Shown here in pieces: positions 5,869-13,646 of a stretch of DNA of 21,884 bases (position 1 is the first letter of the stretch; the number at the start of each line of letters is the position of its first letter). The stretch lies in the IMG/VR virus record IMGVR_UViG_3300020421_002725, positions 1-21,884 of that record, one strand, 5' to 3'. The notes under the pieces were generated by a model. It was given only the letters and a program-made list of their open reading frames with translations. It searched no databases and had not been told where the DNA came from. Made by a program: the position numbers and the translations under genes. The DNA is from a virus.

Positions 5869-6699
5869 TCAATTCCTTATTTTATAAAAGTAGCGGTTGG
5901 TAACTGTAGGTTCATCGTAGGTTTGTTTTTGAATCCACATTGATAAAGTTTCTTCTGCAGATAAGTGACCAAGTTCATAATTATCTTGATACCTTTCTAA
6001 AAGATCTGCAACTATAGGATGTCTAACAACATCTTCTAAATCGAACTGACTGAAACCAACTCTTCTAATTCCAGTGAATCTTTTTATTGCATCTTCTAAT
6101 CCATTTTCATTTTTTATATCAGACTGCATCAAATCACCATTTATAATATATTTACTCCTATCACCTATACGGGTTACGAAAGTTTTTATCTGTGATGGTG
6201 TGGAATTTTGTGCTTCATCCAATACGACTATACTATCAGTTAGGGTTAATCCTCTCATATAAGCTAAAGGAATAACTTGTACAACTCCAGCTCTTTTTAG
6301 AACTTCTAATCTTTGCTTTCCAATTATCTGTTCCATATTATAATAAAGAGACATCATATAAGGCATTGTTTTTTCGTCAATGTCTCCTGGTAAATATCCC
6401 ATCTTTTCTCCATCCACTTCTACTAATGGTTTTGTTATTACCATCTTATCATACTTACCTTTTGCCAAGTTTTTCAAAGCATAATGTGTTGCAAGAAATG
6501 TTTTTCCACAGCCTGCAGGTCCTACTGAAAAGGTAACATCATTACGACTGATTGTATGATAGAAACTTTTCTGATTTGGTGTTCGAAACTCTAATGATCT
6601 CCAATCAATTCTTTTGATTTGAGAGAGTGCTTGTCTTTTGTTTTCGCAGGTTTGATTTGATTTGACTTGTGTAACAGTTTTTACCTTGGATTTATCCAT
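5869..6699 (-). CDS. phoH: PhoH-family ATPase
   Basis: A P-loop protein of 276 residues. Walker A is GPAGCGKT at residues 60-67, Walker B is VVLDEAQN at 158-165, and SQIKTFVTRIG and IINGDLMQSD follow in the order expected for the PhoH ATPase core. PhoH-like genes are very common in marine phages and are related to the N-terminal helicase-like domain of superfamily 1; the phage role is unresolved, with RNA-related functions suggested. The N-terminal 40 residues are a Lys/Gln-rich extension and the last 40 a helical tail. GAGGAG precedes the ATG. A 73-base gap with a TATAAATATA element lies upstream. Confidence 0.93.
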   Translation of the reverse strand: MDKSKVKTVTQVKSNQTCENKRQALSQIKRIDWRSLEFRTPNQKSFYHTISRNDVTFSVGPAGCGKTFLATHYALKNLAKGKYDKMVITKPLVEVDGEKMGYLPGDIDEKTMPYMMSLYYNMEQIIGKQRLEVLKRAGVVQVIPLAYMRGLTLTDSIVVLDEAQNSTPSQIKTFVTRIGDRSKYIINGDLMQSDIKNENGLEDAIKRFTGIRRVGFSQFDLEDVVRHPIVADLLERYQDNYELGHLSAEETLSMWIQKQTYDEPTVTNRYFYKIRN

Positions 6700-6748
6700 A
6701 GTGATATCTCCTCATCGTTAGTTAATAAACTTAGGTTCTACCTTTTAC

Positions 6749-6758
6749 TATAAATATA
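6749..6758. promoter_or_regulatory. TATAAATATA element, copy 2
   Basis: This is the second exact copy of the decamer, in the 73-base gap 50-59 bases before the PhoH start. Further TA-rich sequence follows to its right. A role in starting PhoH transcription is possible but not shown. Confidence 0.3.
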
Positions 6759-6772
6759 ATATATACTATGGT

Positions 6773-7012
6773 TTAATCTTTGTTTAATATGTTTATTAAC
6801 TCAAGTGTTAAAATATTATACTCTGGATATTTTGATAAAGTTTTTAAAAGATTTTCTACATACTGATGTGGTAAGTAATCTAATTCGTATTCACCAACTA
6901 TTATTGCTTGTTTTATAAATGTATCTACGGCTTTGGCTACATCTTCGGGTAAACCTTTTACAGGTCTTTTACTTTTAAGTGATACTAACTTATCCTTTGT
7001 GTGAGAATCCAC
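6773..7012 (-). CDS. hypothetical protein (79 aa, GTG start)
   Basis: The frame opens with GTG (MDSHTKDKL) preceded by AGGT and ends in the gap before PhoH. It is predicted mostly helical, with Lys-rich ends and a core containing VAKAVDTFIKQAII and YVENLLKTLSKY. It lies 3 bases downstream of the group of proteins with shared N-termini but lacks their N-terminal motif. No family recognised. Confidence 0.6.
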   Translation of the reverse strand: MDSHTKDKLVSLKSKRPVKGLPEDVAKAVDTFIKQAIIVGEYELDYLPHQYVENLLKTLSKYPEYNILTLELINILNKD

Positions 7013-7015
7013 TAC

Positions 7016-7348
7016 CTATATACCACCTCGTATGTCGTGTTGTGCTTTTGTATATTTTTTATCATCAATGTCTGATGAGTCTGCCATTATAGTAACTCCA
7101 GGTGGTGAATTATATCCCTTTTGTATTCCGGCCTTTTTTAATCTATCTTCTACCATATCAGATAAATCACCTGTACCTTCAGGATTCTTCTTTCTAAAAT
7201 AATCTCTACCTAAAGCGATAGTAATTTTATCTTCATCATTTAGATGAATTGTAGCACGAACTTTTATATCCTTTAAAGCTTTGACTATTTTATCAAATGT
7301 TTTTTTATCTGATTTGTTTTCAATTACTAAATCCTTTAACTTAATCAT
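7016..7348 (-). CDS. putative capsid-targeted internal protein, paralogous leader 1 (110 aa)
   Basis: The N-terminus MIKLKDLVIE ends in Glu10, the shared decapeptide of this cluster. The body is a small basic-acidic protein with KALKDIKVRATIHL, DKITIALGRDYFRKK and a Gly/Ser/Asp-rich end. It overlaps the upstream gene by 4 bases. In T4, decapeptides of this form route internal proteins into the prohead and are removed by the prohead protease after Glu10. This copy has Val rather than Leu/Ile at position 8, so it is the weakest match. Body function unknown. Confidence 0.6.
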   Translation of the reverse strand: MIKLKDLVIENKSDKKTFDKIVKALKDIKVRATIHLNDEDKITIALGRDYFRKKNPEGTGDLSDMVEDRLKKAGIQKGYNSPPGVTIMADSSDIDDKKYTKAQHDIRGGI

Positions 7349-7779
7349 ACCTTAACCTTGTATTTGTTTTTTAACATCTTCTCAACATCTTTTTGTGTCT
7401 TTCCGATTACCATATCCATATTTTTAGTAACCTGTATAGATTTATTAGATATGTTCATACCAAACTTTCTTTCTTCTATATCTACTTCGGCTGCAATTGC
7501 ACTCACAAATCTTCTTGGTCCCATATTTACTTTTCCGTGATGTACACCTTTCTCATCATATGTCGCAACCACCTTAGCATTTTCTGCAGCTTCTCTAGAT
7601 AAGTTTCTACCTATCTCAGACTTTAATATTTTCTCAGCAGATTGAGCAGCTAAACCAGCAGCTCTACCTTTAGACATTAGCTTAAAATTTCCAACCGGCT
7701 TGTTAAAGTTTCCCGTACGTGGTTTTGATACTAATGCAACATAGAAACTTTCTTTTAATAATTCTTTTAGTTTAATCAT
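7345..7779 (-). CDS. putative capsid-targeted internal protein, paralogous leader 2 (144 aa)
   Basis: The leader MIKLKELLKE with Leu8 and Glu10 matches the L-x-E pattern of T4-type prohead protease sites, followed by Ser. The mature part is basic, with YVALVSKPRTGNFNKP, a helical SAEKILKSE stretch and a Lys-rich C-terminus. It overlaps both neighbours by a few bases. Sequence beyond the first ten residues is not obviously similar to the neighbours, so the shared leader looks like a targeting tag on unrelated cargo. No enzymatic motif is visible. Confidence 0.65.
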   Translation of the reverse strand: MIKLKELLKESFYVALVSKPRTGNFNKPVGNFKLMSKGRAAGLAAQSAEKILKSEIGRNLSREAAENAKVVATYDEKGVHHGKVNMGPRRFVSAIAAEVDIEERKFGMNISNKSIQVTKNMDMVIGKTQKDVEKMLKNKYKVKV

Positions 7780-8245
7780 ATCTCTTATCCTTTAAGATTT
7801 CTTTCATCATTTTAGCTTTACCCAATATATAATCTATACTATCTACAACATCTTTATCATTTTGAGTTCTAATAGCTTTGTTTAGAGATTTCATCTCCAT
7901 AGCAAGATACTTAGCCTGACCTTTTATCTCAGAGTATCTTCTTGGATTCATTTCCTCTTTAACAGATTCTAACTTACTAAGATTTCTTTTAATAATTTTT
8001 TCAGCTGATTTATCTGCACTTAATTTATCTTTGTGTTTACCTAACTGAATCTCATATCTATTTTTATTTTTGGTGATTATTACAGCAAACCATTCACCAT
8101 TATTCTTTTTATATAACCACGCTTTTCTAAAATATCCTGAAAAAGACATCTCACCAGCATACTCTGCACCAAAGTATTGTACGGAAACATTCTTTACCTT
8201 CTTAATCTGAGGTGCTTCTGTTAGTAAGTCTTTTAAATTAATCAT
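7772..8245 (-). CDS. putative capsid-targeted internal protein, paralogous leader 3 (157 aa)
   Basis: The leader MINLKDLLTEA gives Leu8-Thr-Glu10 followed by Ala, the cleanest prohead-protease-like site of the group. The mature part has a beta-rich half (VSVQYFGAEYAGEMSF, WFAVIITKNKNRYEIQLG) and a basic helical half rich in Lys. The protein is strongly basic overall, as expected for something packaged with DNA. It overlaps its neighbours by 8 bases on each side, so translation is probably coupled. No domain name can be given. Confidence 0.65.
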   Translation of the reverse strand: MINLKDLLTEAPQIKKVKNVSVQYFGAEYAGEMSFSGYFRKAWLYKKNNGEWFAVIITKNKNRYEIQLGKHKDKLSADKSAEKIIKRNLSKLESVKEEMNPRRYSEIKGQAKYLAMEMKSLNKAIRTQNDKDVVDSIDYILGKAKMMKEILKDKRYD

Positions 8246-8537
8246 CTCTAACCTTTTTTAGTTCTTTGATTAAATTTTCTATCGTAAAGTATGTTTGTCT
8301 ATTGAATTGAGAGACTACTAATTCTTTGTGTTTTTTCAGTAAACCTTTAGCATCGTTGACTGTCATATTTTCTAGCTTGCCTTTTCCCGCATTTCTTGTT
8401 ACTAAATTAAAATACTTTTCGTAGCTTTTAAAACCTTCCTCATAAGAGTCTAAATATTTTTTCAAATATTTGATTTGTTCTTTAACTTCTGTTAAATCAC
8501 CTTTGTTTTCGTTTAGTAATTTTTTTAACTTTACCAT
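8238..8537 (-). CDS. putative capsid-targeted internal protein, paralogous leader 4 (99 aa)
   Basis: The leader MVKLKKLLNE again has Leu8 and Glu10. The remainder is a Lys/Glu-rich helical, probably coiled-coil, protein (EVKEQIKYLKKYLDSYEE, LIKELKKVRDD) without Cys. GGAG stands 9 bases before the ATG. It is the first of the four genes with this leader and overlaps the end of the larger basic gene upstream by 7 bases. The role is inferred only from the leader and position. Confidence 0.6.
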   Translation of the reverse strand: MVKLKKLLNENKGDLTEVKEQIKYLKKYLDSYEEGFKSYEKYFNLVTRNAGKGKLENMTVNDAKGLLKKHKELVVSQFNRQTYFTIENLIKELKKVRDD

Positions 8538-9466
8538 TTCTTACAACTCCAATAACGAGCTTTATGTCTTGGTCCTGGTGAATCACAATTATGTCGTGCC
8601 CTAAAGTTAGCTCTTGCCTTAGGATTGGACTTTCTGATTCTCATTGTACCACCTTTGGCATCTCCTCCTTGACCAAAGTTTACCTTTACAACATTACCCT
8701 TATCATTCTTTACATATACTTTAAATTTTTTAGAGTCACCTTGCATTGGCTTATTGAGTTTAACCTTACGACCTTGATACTCAGCTTCTACTAATCCTGT
8801 AAATGTACCGCCGAAAGATCCATCTTCCATCCATATATCATATGCTTCTTCTAAACCTTCTTTCACGCCCTTTCCACCCATTTGTTTGTAAAGTTTAATT
8901 AAGTTGGATAAGTGTTCCTCATCTCTGGCATTAGTAACTCTACCTTGTTTCTCAATTTTCTTTTGAAACATTTTGATAGCATCTTTGATTTTATTTAGTT
9001 CCATAGAAGCTTCATTCACACCTTCTTTCTTTGAGTTACCCCAATTCTTGGCACCAACTTTTCTACATTTTACCAAAGCACCACTTGCATAAGCAGAAGG
9101 CCATACATCGTAACGAGCTTTAACCTTATGGTAACAAGCATCCTTCTTACCAGCAGCCTCATCGAACTGTTCTTCTGTAAGTCTTTTACCTACTACTTCT
9201 TCTAATTTTAATCCCATTTTACTTTCCTCTTGTTTGTCGTAATAATCCTTTGGATGAAATTTCATCTCCACTATCTTTCCATCTTTCGCAATACTCTTCC
9301 CATCTACTATTATCTCAACAGGATATGGTTTATTTGGTTTATCATACCAATAAGCCATCTTATACCCACCGTTATCCAATAGCTCGACTAAAAGACCTCT
9401 ATCATAATCTTCGTCCTCAGCTTTGAGAACCTTTACCTTTCCTCTTGGTAAGATTAAATCAGCCAT
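8531..9466 (-). CDS. probable virion-associated basic protein (311 aa)
   Basis: Three parts are visible. Residues 1-80 form a beta-rich start; 105-150 carry a Cys-containing motif (CYHKVKARYDVWPSAYASGALVKC begins at 111 and is given here only by its ends, C111 and C134); and the last 60-65 residues are a basic region with FRARHNCDSPGP and YWSCKKW. Both the Cys motif and this C-terminus recur, as far as I recall, in proteins of marine T4-like phages, but I cannot name a family. Internal L-x-E sites (LEE at 205-207 and LVE at 225-227, each before Ala) would be possible prohead protease sites. It starts one base inside the stop of the next gene upstream. Confidence 0.6.
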   Translation of the reverse strand: MADLILPRGKVKVLKAEDEDYDRGLLVELLDNGGYKMAYWYDKPNKPYPVEIIVDGKSIAKDGKIVEMKFHPKDYYDKQEESKMGLKLEEVVGKRLTEEQFDEAAGKKDACYHKVKARYDVWPSAYASGALVKCRKVGAKNWGNSKKEGVNEASMELNKIKDAIKMFQKKIEKQGRVTNARDEEHLSNLIKLYKQMGGKGVKEGLEEAYDIWMEDGSFGGTFTGLVEAEYQGRKVKLNKPMQGDSKKFKVYVKNDKGNVVKVNFGQGGDAKGGTMRIRKSNPKARANFRARHNCDSPGPRHKARYWSCKKW

Positions 9467-10671
9467 TATTTCTTTGGTTTAGTAGAAACGTATATTGGCT
9501 TCTTACCCTGTCCTGCAGATTGTTTACCACCTCTACCAGCTTTGTTCTGTGCTGCTCTCTTCCTACGAGTTGCACTAGCTTTTTGTTTCTTTGTCATACC
9601 AGCAGCTTTGGAAGCTGGTACGCATTTAGCATATCCACGCTTCTTACCACTACTACCACAAGGTGGATGACCACCACCTTTTTTCTTTTTACCAATGTTC
9701 ACCCATTTCTGCTTGAACCACTTTCTTAAATTTTCATTTGTAAAGTCACCACAATTAATACAGATGTTATCAGCTATTATACCAGCTTGTTCCATAGTCA
9801 TTGTAGTATCGACTCCTTCTTTCTTTACACAGTTTCTATATCTCTTACCAAACATAATCTTTGTCTTACGGGTAGGATGTGTCATATATCCTTTTTGACA
9901 AGCTTCGTCTAAATCAAATTTTTTCTTAGATTTCAATAACTTCTTTTTTATCAGATGAGATCCTGCTGGTTCTTCTCCCAACTTACCATCTACTCCATAA
10001 CCACAAGTTCCTTCTCTGTAAACTATATTACCTGCTTTAGATTCTATACCGATAACATGGTTTGGATACTTATCTCTCAAATCAGACATTTCTGCTGGAA
10101 GCTCTTTTAGATTTTTTACAAGTACTCTTTTTACTATCTTATTGTTTTTACTTACAATGATATCCCAAGGTCCGACTTTGGGTCCTTTACGAACAGACTT
10201 CATCATACTAGAAGTATTTTTCATATCTTCTTTTATTTTAGACATCCATTCCAAACCAGGAACAACTATATCTTTTACTTTAAATTTCTTCTCAAATTCT
10301 TTTTTAGCTTTTACAAACTTTTTTAAATGAGATGGTAACTCGCCTGTTTTATTAAATTCATCTCGCATATTTTTAATCTGTGATTTTGTCATGCTCTCAC
10401 CTAAGCTTTGAAGTCCTACCAGTGCTATAGCTTTACCTCTTGGAGTTGAGTTTCTATATGTTTTATTTACATACTTTAGATTCTTATTAATCATAGACAT
10501 TGCGTCTTTTTGATTATTCCCGTACTTTAAAAGTAATTTATATATCCTTTTTATTTCAGGATTTACTTTTTCATCAACAGATTCGTTTTTTTGCACTTGA
10601 ATTTTGGCTTTTGATTTTATAAAGTCATTTAGCTCTGATAAAACTAAGCTTTTTAATTCATTTTTGGTCAC
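9466..10671 (-). CDS. probable virion-associated basic protein (401 aa, GTG start)
   Basis: The start is set at GTG 10671, because GGAGATA lies just before it; the TTG at 10683 overlaps that ribosome site. The new N-terminus (TKNELKSLVLSE after the start) resembles the leaders of the cluster downstream and ends in L-S-E at 11-13. The middle is Lys-rich. Around residues 260-290 there is an ACQKGYMTHPTRKTKIMFGK region. The C-terminal 80 residues (KWVNIGKKKKGGGHPPC, YAKCVPASKAAGMTKKQ, then Arg/Lys/Gly) look like the basic DUF5872-type tail of marine phage proteins; that name is from memory. A DNA-associated head component is the best guess. Confidence 0.6.
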   Translation of the reverse strand: MTKNELKSLVLSELNDFIKSKAKIQVQKNESVDEKVNPEIKRIYKLLLKYGNNQKDAMSMINKNLKYVNKTYRNSTPRGKAIALVGLQSLGESMTKSQIKNMRDEFNKTGELPSHLKKFVKAKKEFEKKFKVKDIVVPGLEWMSKIKEDMKNTSSMMKSVRKGPKVGPWDIIVSKNNKIVKRVLVKNLKELPAEMSDLRDKYPNHVIGIESKAGNIVYREGTCGYGVDGKLGEEPAGSHLIKKKLLKSKKKFDLDEACQKGYMTHPTRKTKIMFGKRYRNCVKKEGVDTTMTMEQAGIIADNICINCGDFTNENLRKWFKQKWVNIGKKKKGGGHPPCGSSGKKRGYAKCVPASKAAGMTKKQKASATRRKRAAQNKAGRGGKQSAGQGKKPIYVSTKPKK

Positions 10672-10697
10672 TTCTATCTCCAATAAATCTATACAAT

Positions 10698-10707
10698 TAT
10701 AAATATA
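10698..10707. promoter_or_regulatory. TATAAATATA element, copy 3
   Basis: This third exact copy of the decamer lies in the gap between the uvdE stop region side and the 401-residue basic protein, 27 bases before that gene's GTG. It separates the repair/nucleotide operon from the probable virion block. Confidence 0.35.
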
Positions 10708-10724
10708 TCAGAAGTAGAAAATTG

Positions 10725-11666
10725 TTAATTTAAATGTAACTCTTTATATTTTTGTACGGCTAACTCTTTGTGTTTTGCCTCAATCATAATATCAACATCA
10801 TTACCATAAGTGTCAATGTAATCGTACACATAATCAGAATGGGCTTGAGGTCTAATTGATTCGTCAAGTTGTTCGGCACTACGACTTTCGCTATAGTGAA
10901 CAACTGGTACAATATCCTCTGGCCAAGTAGAACAAGCCAATTCCAAAGCAGCCTTTTCTGATAAGTCACCTGTACAAAACTTATGATGATGATAGTCAAA
11001 AACGATAGGTATACCAATTCGTTTGTAAACTCCATTGTATAACTCCTTTACTGAATACATTGATGCTTTGTCATCATTCTCAACCGTTAGCCTACTCTGA
11101 ACTGATTCTGGTAATCTTTCAAAGTTCTTACAGAATCTTTCCATAGCTGCTGGTTTATCTCCATATGCCCCACCAATGTGTATGTTAATTTTATTATATG
11201 GTGTTCTACCTAAACCAATCATATCAAATACATCACCATGATCGGTTAAGTCACCGATACAGTTTTCGACAACATGCTTGTGTGGTGAGGTGAGAACATT
11301 AAACGGACCAGGATGTGATGTAATTCTAACATTATGTGTTTTAGCTACCCAACCAACAGAATTAAGATATCCTTCAATCTCAACTATATCTTTCAAATCA
11401 TTCCATTTATATTCAGACTTCCACGGTGCTAAGCCTGATGTGATACGAAAGAATTTATACCCATTGATTACATTCCATTGTACAATTTGATTCAAGTCCT
11501 TAACATTCTGTAAAGTTAATTCGCTTGCATAATCCACACCTTTTGATTCAAAGGTTCTTTTAATCATACTACGACCTGTGGTAACTGGTTTTATACCTTT
11601 TTCTTTACCACCATATTTTTGGGGATAACTTAACTGCATATTGATACATGCGTAACCTATATTCAT
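10725..11666 (-). CDS. uvsE: UV DNA damage endonuclease (UvdE/UvsE family)
   Basis: The family cleaves DNA 5' to UV photoproducts and other lesions using a TIM barrel with a metal cluster. The expected motifs appear in order: IGYACIN at the start, SHPG at 117-120, HIGG at 163-166 with GDK after it, ENDD at 196-199, DYHHH at 224-228 and HYSES at 257-261. These supply the His, Glu and Asp metal ligands. Length (313 aa) is normal. The start is set at MNIGYAC, which overlaps the upstream stop as ATGA and has GGAG 9 bases upstream; five extra residues in the longer frame are spurious. It is last in an operon with the MazG-like and dUTPase genes. Confidence 0.93.
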   Translation of the reverse strand: MNIGYACINMQLSYPQKYGGKEKGIKPVTTGRSMIKRTFESKGVDYASELTLQNVKDLNQIVQWNVINGYKFFRITSGLAPWKSEYKWNDLKDIVEIEGYLNSVGWVAKTHNVRITSHPGPFNVLTSPHKHVVENCIGDLTDHGDVFDMIGLGRTPYNKINIHIGGAYGDKPAAMERFCKNFERLPESVQSRLTVENDDKASMYSVKELYNGVYKRIGIPIVFDYHHHKFCTGDLSEKAALELACSTWPEDIVPVVHYSESRSAEQLDESIRPQAHSDYVYDYIDTYGNDVDIMIEAKHKELAVQKYKELHLN

Positions 11667-11908
11667 ACTAAACTGCTCCATTTTTTTAATTTTTCTTTTT
11701 TAATTTTTACTCTTTTTTCAACATCATCCCAACTGATTAAATCATATTCATGTAACAGTTCAATCATACAATAAACATCACCAACTTCTTCAAGTAGTTT
11801 TTTATTGTCATGATAATCATCACATCTAATTGCTTTACTACAGGCCTGTATTAACTCTCCACACTCTTCCATAGTGATGGTTAGTAGTTCTTGTAATTTA
11901 TCATTCAT
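11663..11908 (-). CDS. MazG-like nucleotide pyrophosphohydrolase (81 aa)
   Basis: A short all-alpha NTP pyrophosphatase of the MazG/dUTPase-2 superfamily. The metal-binding pattern ExxE...ExxD is seen as EECGE at residues 14-18 and EEVGD at 40-44. Members hydrolyse (d)NTPs to NMP and pyrophosphate and often clear non-canonical nucleotides; marine phage versions are common. It is at the short end for a single MazG domain. It overlaps dut by 4 bases and uvdE by 4 bases, so all three genes are translationally linked. Confidence 0.85.
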   Translation of the reverse strand: MNDKLQELLTITMEECGELIQACSKAIRCDDYHDNKKLLEEVGDVYCMIELLHEYDLISWDDVEKRVKIKKEKLKKWSSLV

Positions 11909-12360
11909 TTTCCCGTACTCCCAAATCCACCATCACCCCTATCGGTTTCTGAAAGTTTGTCTACAACACCTACCGTAAATGGATATAATGTTGGATGTAC
12001 TATTTGAAATAATCTTTGACCTGGTACTACCATATAATCCTTATCACCGGTATTATCTACAGATGCCATTATCTCTCCACGATAACCAGCATCAATAATA
12101 CCGATAGAGTTAGACATTCTTAACGGTGTTTTAGAAATACTACTTCGTGGAACCAACATATAACTAACGGGTAAATACTCATCTGTCATTTCACAAGCAA
12201 TACCCATTTTGATTAAATATGTTTCACCTGATTCTATTAATAATTGGTCAGGACAATATAAATCTAATCCAGCATCACCATCGTGTATAGCATTCCAATC
12301 ATTATAAAACGGATATAGATTTGAATCATCATCTAATATTTTTATTCTTAAATCTACCAT
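11905..12360 (-). CDS. dut: dUTP diphosphatase (dUTPase)
   Basis: A trimeric dUTPase that converts dUTP to dUMP and pyrophosphate, limiting uracil in DNA. All five conserved motifs are present: DAGLDLY (29-35), PRSSISK (71-77), the NSIGIIDAGYRGEI block with Asp90, PGQRLFQI (113-120) and RGDGGFGSTG (141-150), the Gly-rich C-terminal arm that closes over the active site. The length of 151 is normal. GGGAGAAGAG precedes the ATG, which lies inside the end of a small upstream gene. The enzyme looks intact. Confidence 0.97.
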   Translation of the reverse strand: MVDLRIKILDDDSNLYPFYNDWNAIHDGDAGLDLYCPDQLLIESGETYLIKMGIACEMTDEYLPVSYMLVPRSSISKTPLRMSNSIGIIDAGYRGEIMASVDNTGDKDYMVVPGQRLFQIVHPTLYPFTVGVVDKLSETDRGDGGFGSTGK

Positions 12361-12497
12361 TCTTCTCTTCTCCCAAAATTATTTTTTTCTATTCTCATTT
12401 TTAAATGTCTTTTATAAAGCTGTAACATTAAAAGATTTTTACATAGGCTAAATGTGTCTTCAATAAACCACTTGATTTTTAAAGCGTAATAAATCAT
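12354..12497 (-). CDS. small basic protein (47 aa)
   Basis: This frame fills the gap between dut and the next gene and is tied to both: its ATG overlaps the upstream stop as ATGA, and its last codons overlap the dut start. The product is basic with many aromatic and Lys/Arg residues (YYALKIKWF, QLYKRHLKMRIEK) and no clear membrane helix. No family recognised. Overlap geometry is the main support, so expression is likely but function is unknown. Confidence 0.5.
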   Translation of the reverse strand: MIYYALKIKWFIEDTFSLCKNLLMLQLYKRHLKMRIEKNNFGRREEW

Positions 12498-12730
12498 TTA
12501 CCACCAAGTGTAAGACCAATACTATTTAACCAACTCTCCATGGTATCATCTTCCTCTTCAAACTTGCTGAGTAAAGAATCATATGACGGCATTGTCTCTA
12601 ATTGTTCTATAAATAATGATAAACCTTCTATATCAGAATTTCTTTTTTTTAGTACATATAGACACTGCATAATCCTATTTAGCTGATCTCCGAATAGTAT
12701 ATATGCTTCTTTCTTTGGAAATACTTTCAT
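12494..12730 (-). CDS. hypothetical protein (78 aa)
   Basis: A helical soluble protein with an acidic second half (KFEEEDDTMESW) and two Cys-free ends. GGGAG precedes the ATG by about 9 bases. It sits between a membrane microprotein gene and the small basic protein gene in the same operon. No motif recognised. Confidence 0.65.
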   Translation of the reverse strand: MKVFPKKEAYILFGDQLNRIMQCLYVLKKRNSDIEGLSLFIEQLETMPSYDSLLSKFEEEDDTMESWLNSIGLTLGGK

Positions 12731-12744
12731 TATAAAAAACTCCC

Positions 12745-12840
12745 TTAGAATTTAAAAAAATCATTATAATCATCAGCGTAAAATTTTGCGGTAATATATA
12801 GTATACCGACAAAAGTAATTATTCCAATATATAAATCCAT
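12745..12840 (-). CDS. membrane microprotein (31 aa)
   Basis: AGGAG sits 5 bases before the ATG. The product is a single hydrophobic helix (MDLYIGIITFVGILYITAKF) followed by an acidic/aromatic end (DDYNDFFKF). It lies in a cluster of small membrane proteins between 12.7 and 14.0 kb. Function unknown. Confidence 0.55.
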   Translation of the reverse strand: MDLYIGIITFVGILYITAKFYADDYNDFFKF

Positions 12841-12848
12841 GATATCTC

Positions 12849-13163
12849 CTATATTTGTATTGATTTAATAAAATTACTTTCATTCTCTTTCATGTAATGT
12901 TGTATAACAAATGCTTCAACTACATGAGTAAAGAACCAAAAAAATGTAAGTAGTGGTACGAATATTCTGAAATCTAATTCTAAGTATCCAACACCAAACC
13001 AAGTTAAGAATATCATACCTGTGGTTTTGCTAATAAATCCCATACCAGTAAACCCTAATGACATCAGATTACCTCGTTGTGTAACCACATACAAACCGAT
13101 AATAAGATGCATTAAGTTTAAAAATATGGGTGCTAATATACCTAATAAAAAATATTCAATCAT
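12849..13163 (-). CDS. small polytopic membrane protein (104 aa)
   Basis: Three to four hydrophobic segments are visible (about 3-27, 36-57, 66-88), with a charged C-terminal tail. His residues occur in MHLIIG and FTHVVEA. The ATG overlaps the stop of the upstream microprotein as ATGA. I do not recognise a family. With its neighbours it suggests a set of inner-membrane proteins expressed together. Confidence 0.65.
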   Translation of the reverse strand: MIEYFLLGILAPIFLNLMHLIIGLYVVTQRGNLMSLGFTGMGFISKTTGMIFLTWFGVGYLELDFRIFVPLLTFFWFFTHVVEAFVIQHYMKENESNFIKSIQI

Positions 13164-13249
13164 ACAATCTTATCCCATTGAATTAAAATAAACATTGAAA
13201 AACAAAGTAAAAAAATATAACCTAATGTAAATAATAAAAATTCAATCAT
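13160..13249 (-). CDS. membrane microprotein (29 aa)
   Basis: A 29-codon frame overlaps genes on both sides: its ATG lies inside the end of the 131-residue gene upstream and its stop overlaps the next start as ATGA. The product is one hydrophobic helix (IEFLLFTLGYIFLLCFSMF) with a short WDKIV tail. Double overlap is the main evidence. Function unknown. Confidence 0.5.
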   Translation of the reverse strand: MIEFLLFTLGYIFLLCFSMFILIQWDKIV

Positions 13250-13637
13250 ATTCCCATCCCCAAAAATTAGAAGCACCTGTGTAAGGTATTCTGATTAAAT
13301 GATACATCTGGCCGTCTACTTGAAATAGTCCAGCAGTTTTATCAGGATTAGAAATCTCAAACGCTATTCTTTTATAAATTATTTCTAATGTTTCTTCTTT
13401 CTGAGGTTCTGGTAGGTTCATAATACTTTGAGGGTATATCAACTCAATACCCATCTCTAGCCTACAATCAGGTTCTGGATCTAACGGTACAATTTGATAA
13501 GGTACTAACTCAGGAGGTTTAGGAAGTAATTCAAAATCATTACTAACATAATAATTTAGATTCTGTCCTTTTAACCTCGCACCAAATATAAAAGCAAGTA
13601 ATGCTAATATAATATGTATTCTAGATAAATTTTTCAT
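13242..13637 (-). CDS. exported hypothetical protein (131 aa)
   Basis: The N-terminus has a basic end and hydrophobic core (about residues 8-20) consistent with a signal peptide, with a likely cut near LKGQ. The mature part is Pro-rich at first (LPKPPELVPYQIVPLDPEP) and then mixed, ending in aromatic WGWEYD. Only one Cys remains after the leader. AGGAGAT precedes the ATG. No domain recognised. It is probably periplasmic or membrane-attached. Confidence 0.6.
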   Translation of the reverse strand: MKNLSRIHIILALLAFIFGARLKGQNLNYYVSNDFELLPKPPELVPYQIVPLDPEPDCRLEMGIELIYPQSIMNLPEPQKEETLEIIYKRIAFEISNPDKTAGLFQVDGQMYHLIRIPYTGASNFWGWEYD

Positions 13638-13646
13638 TTACATCTC

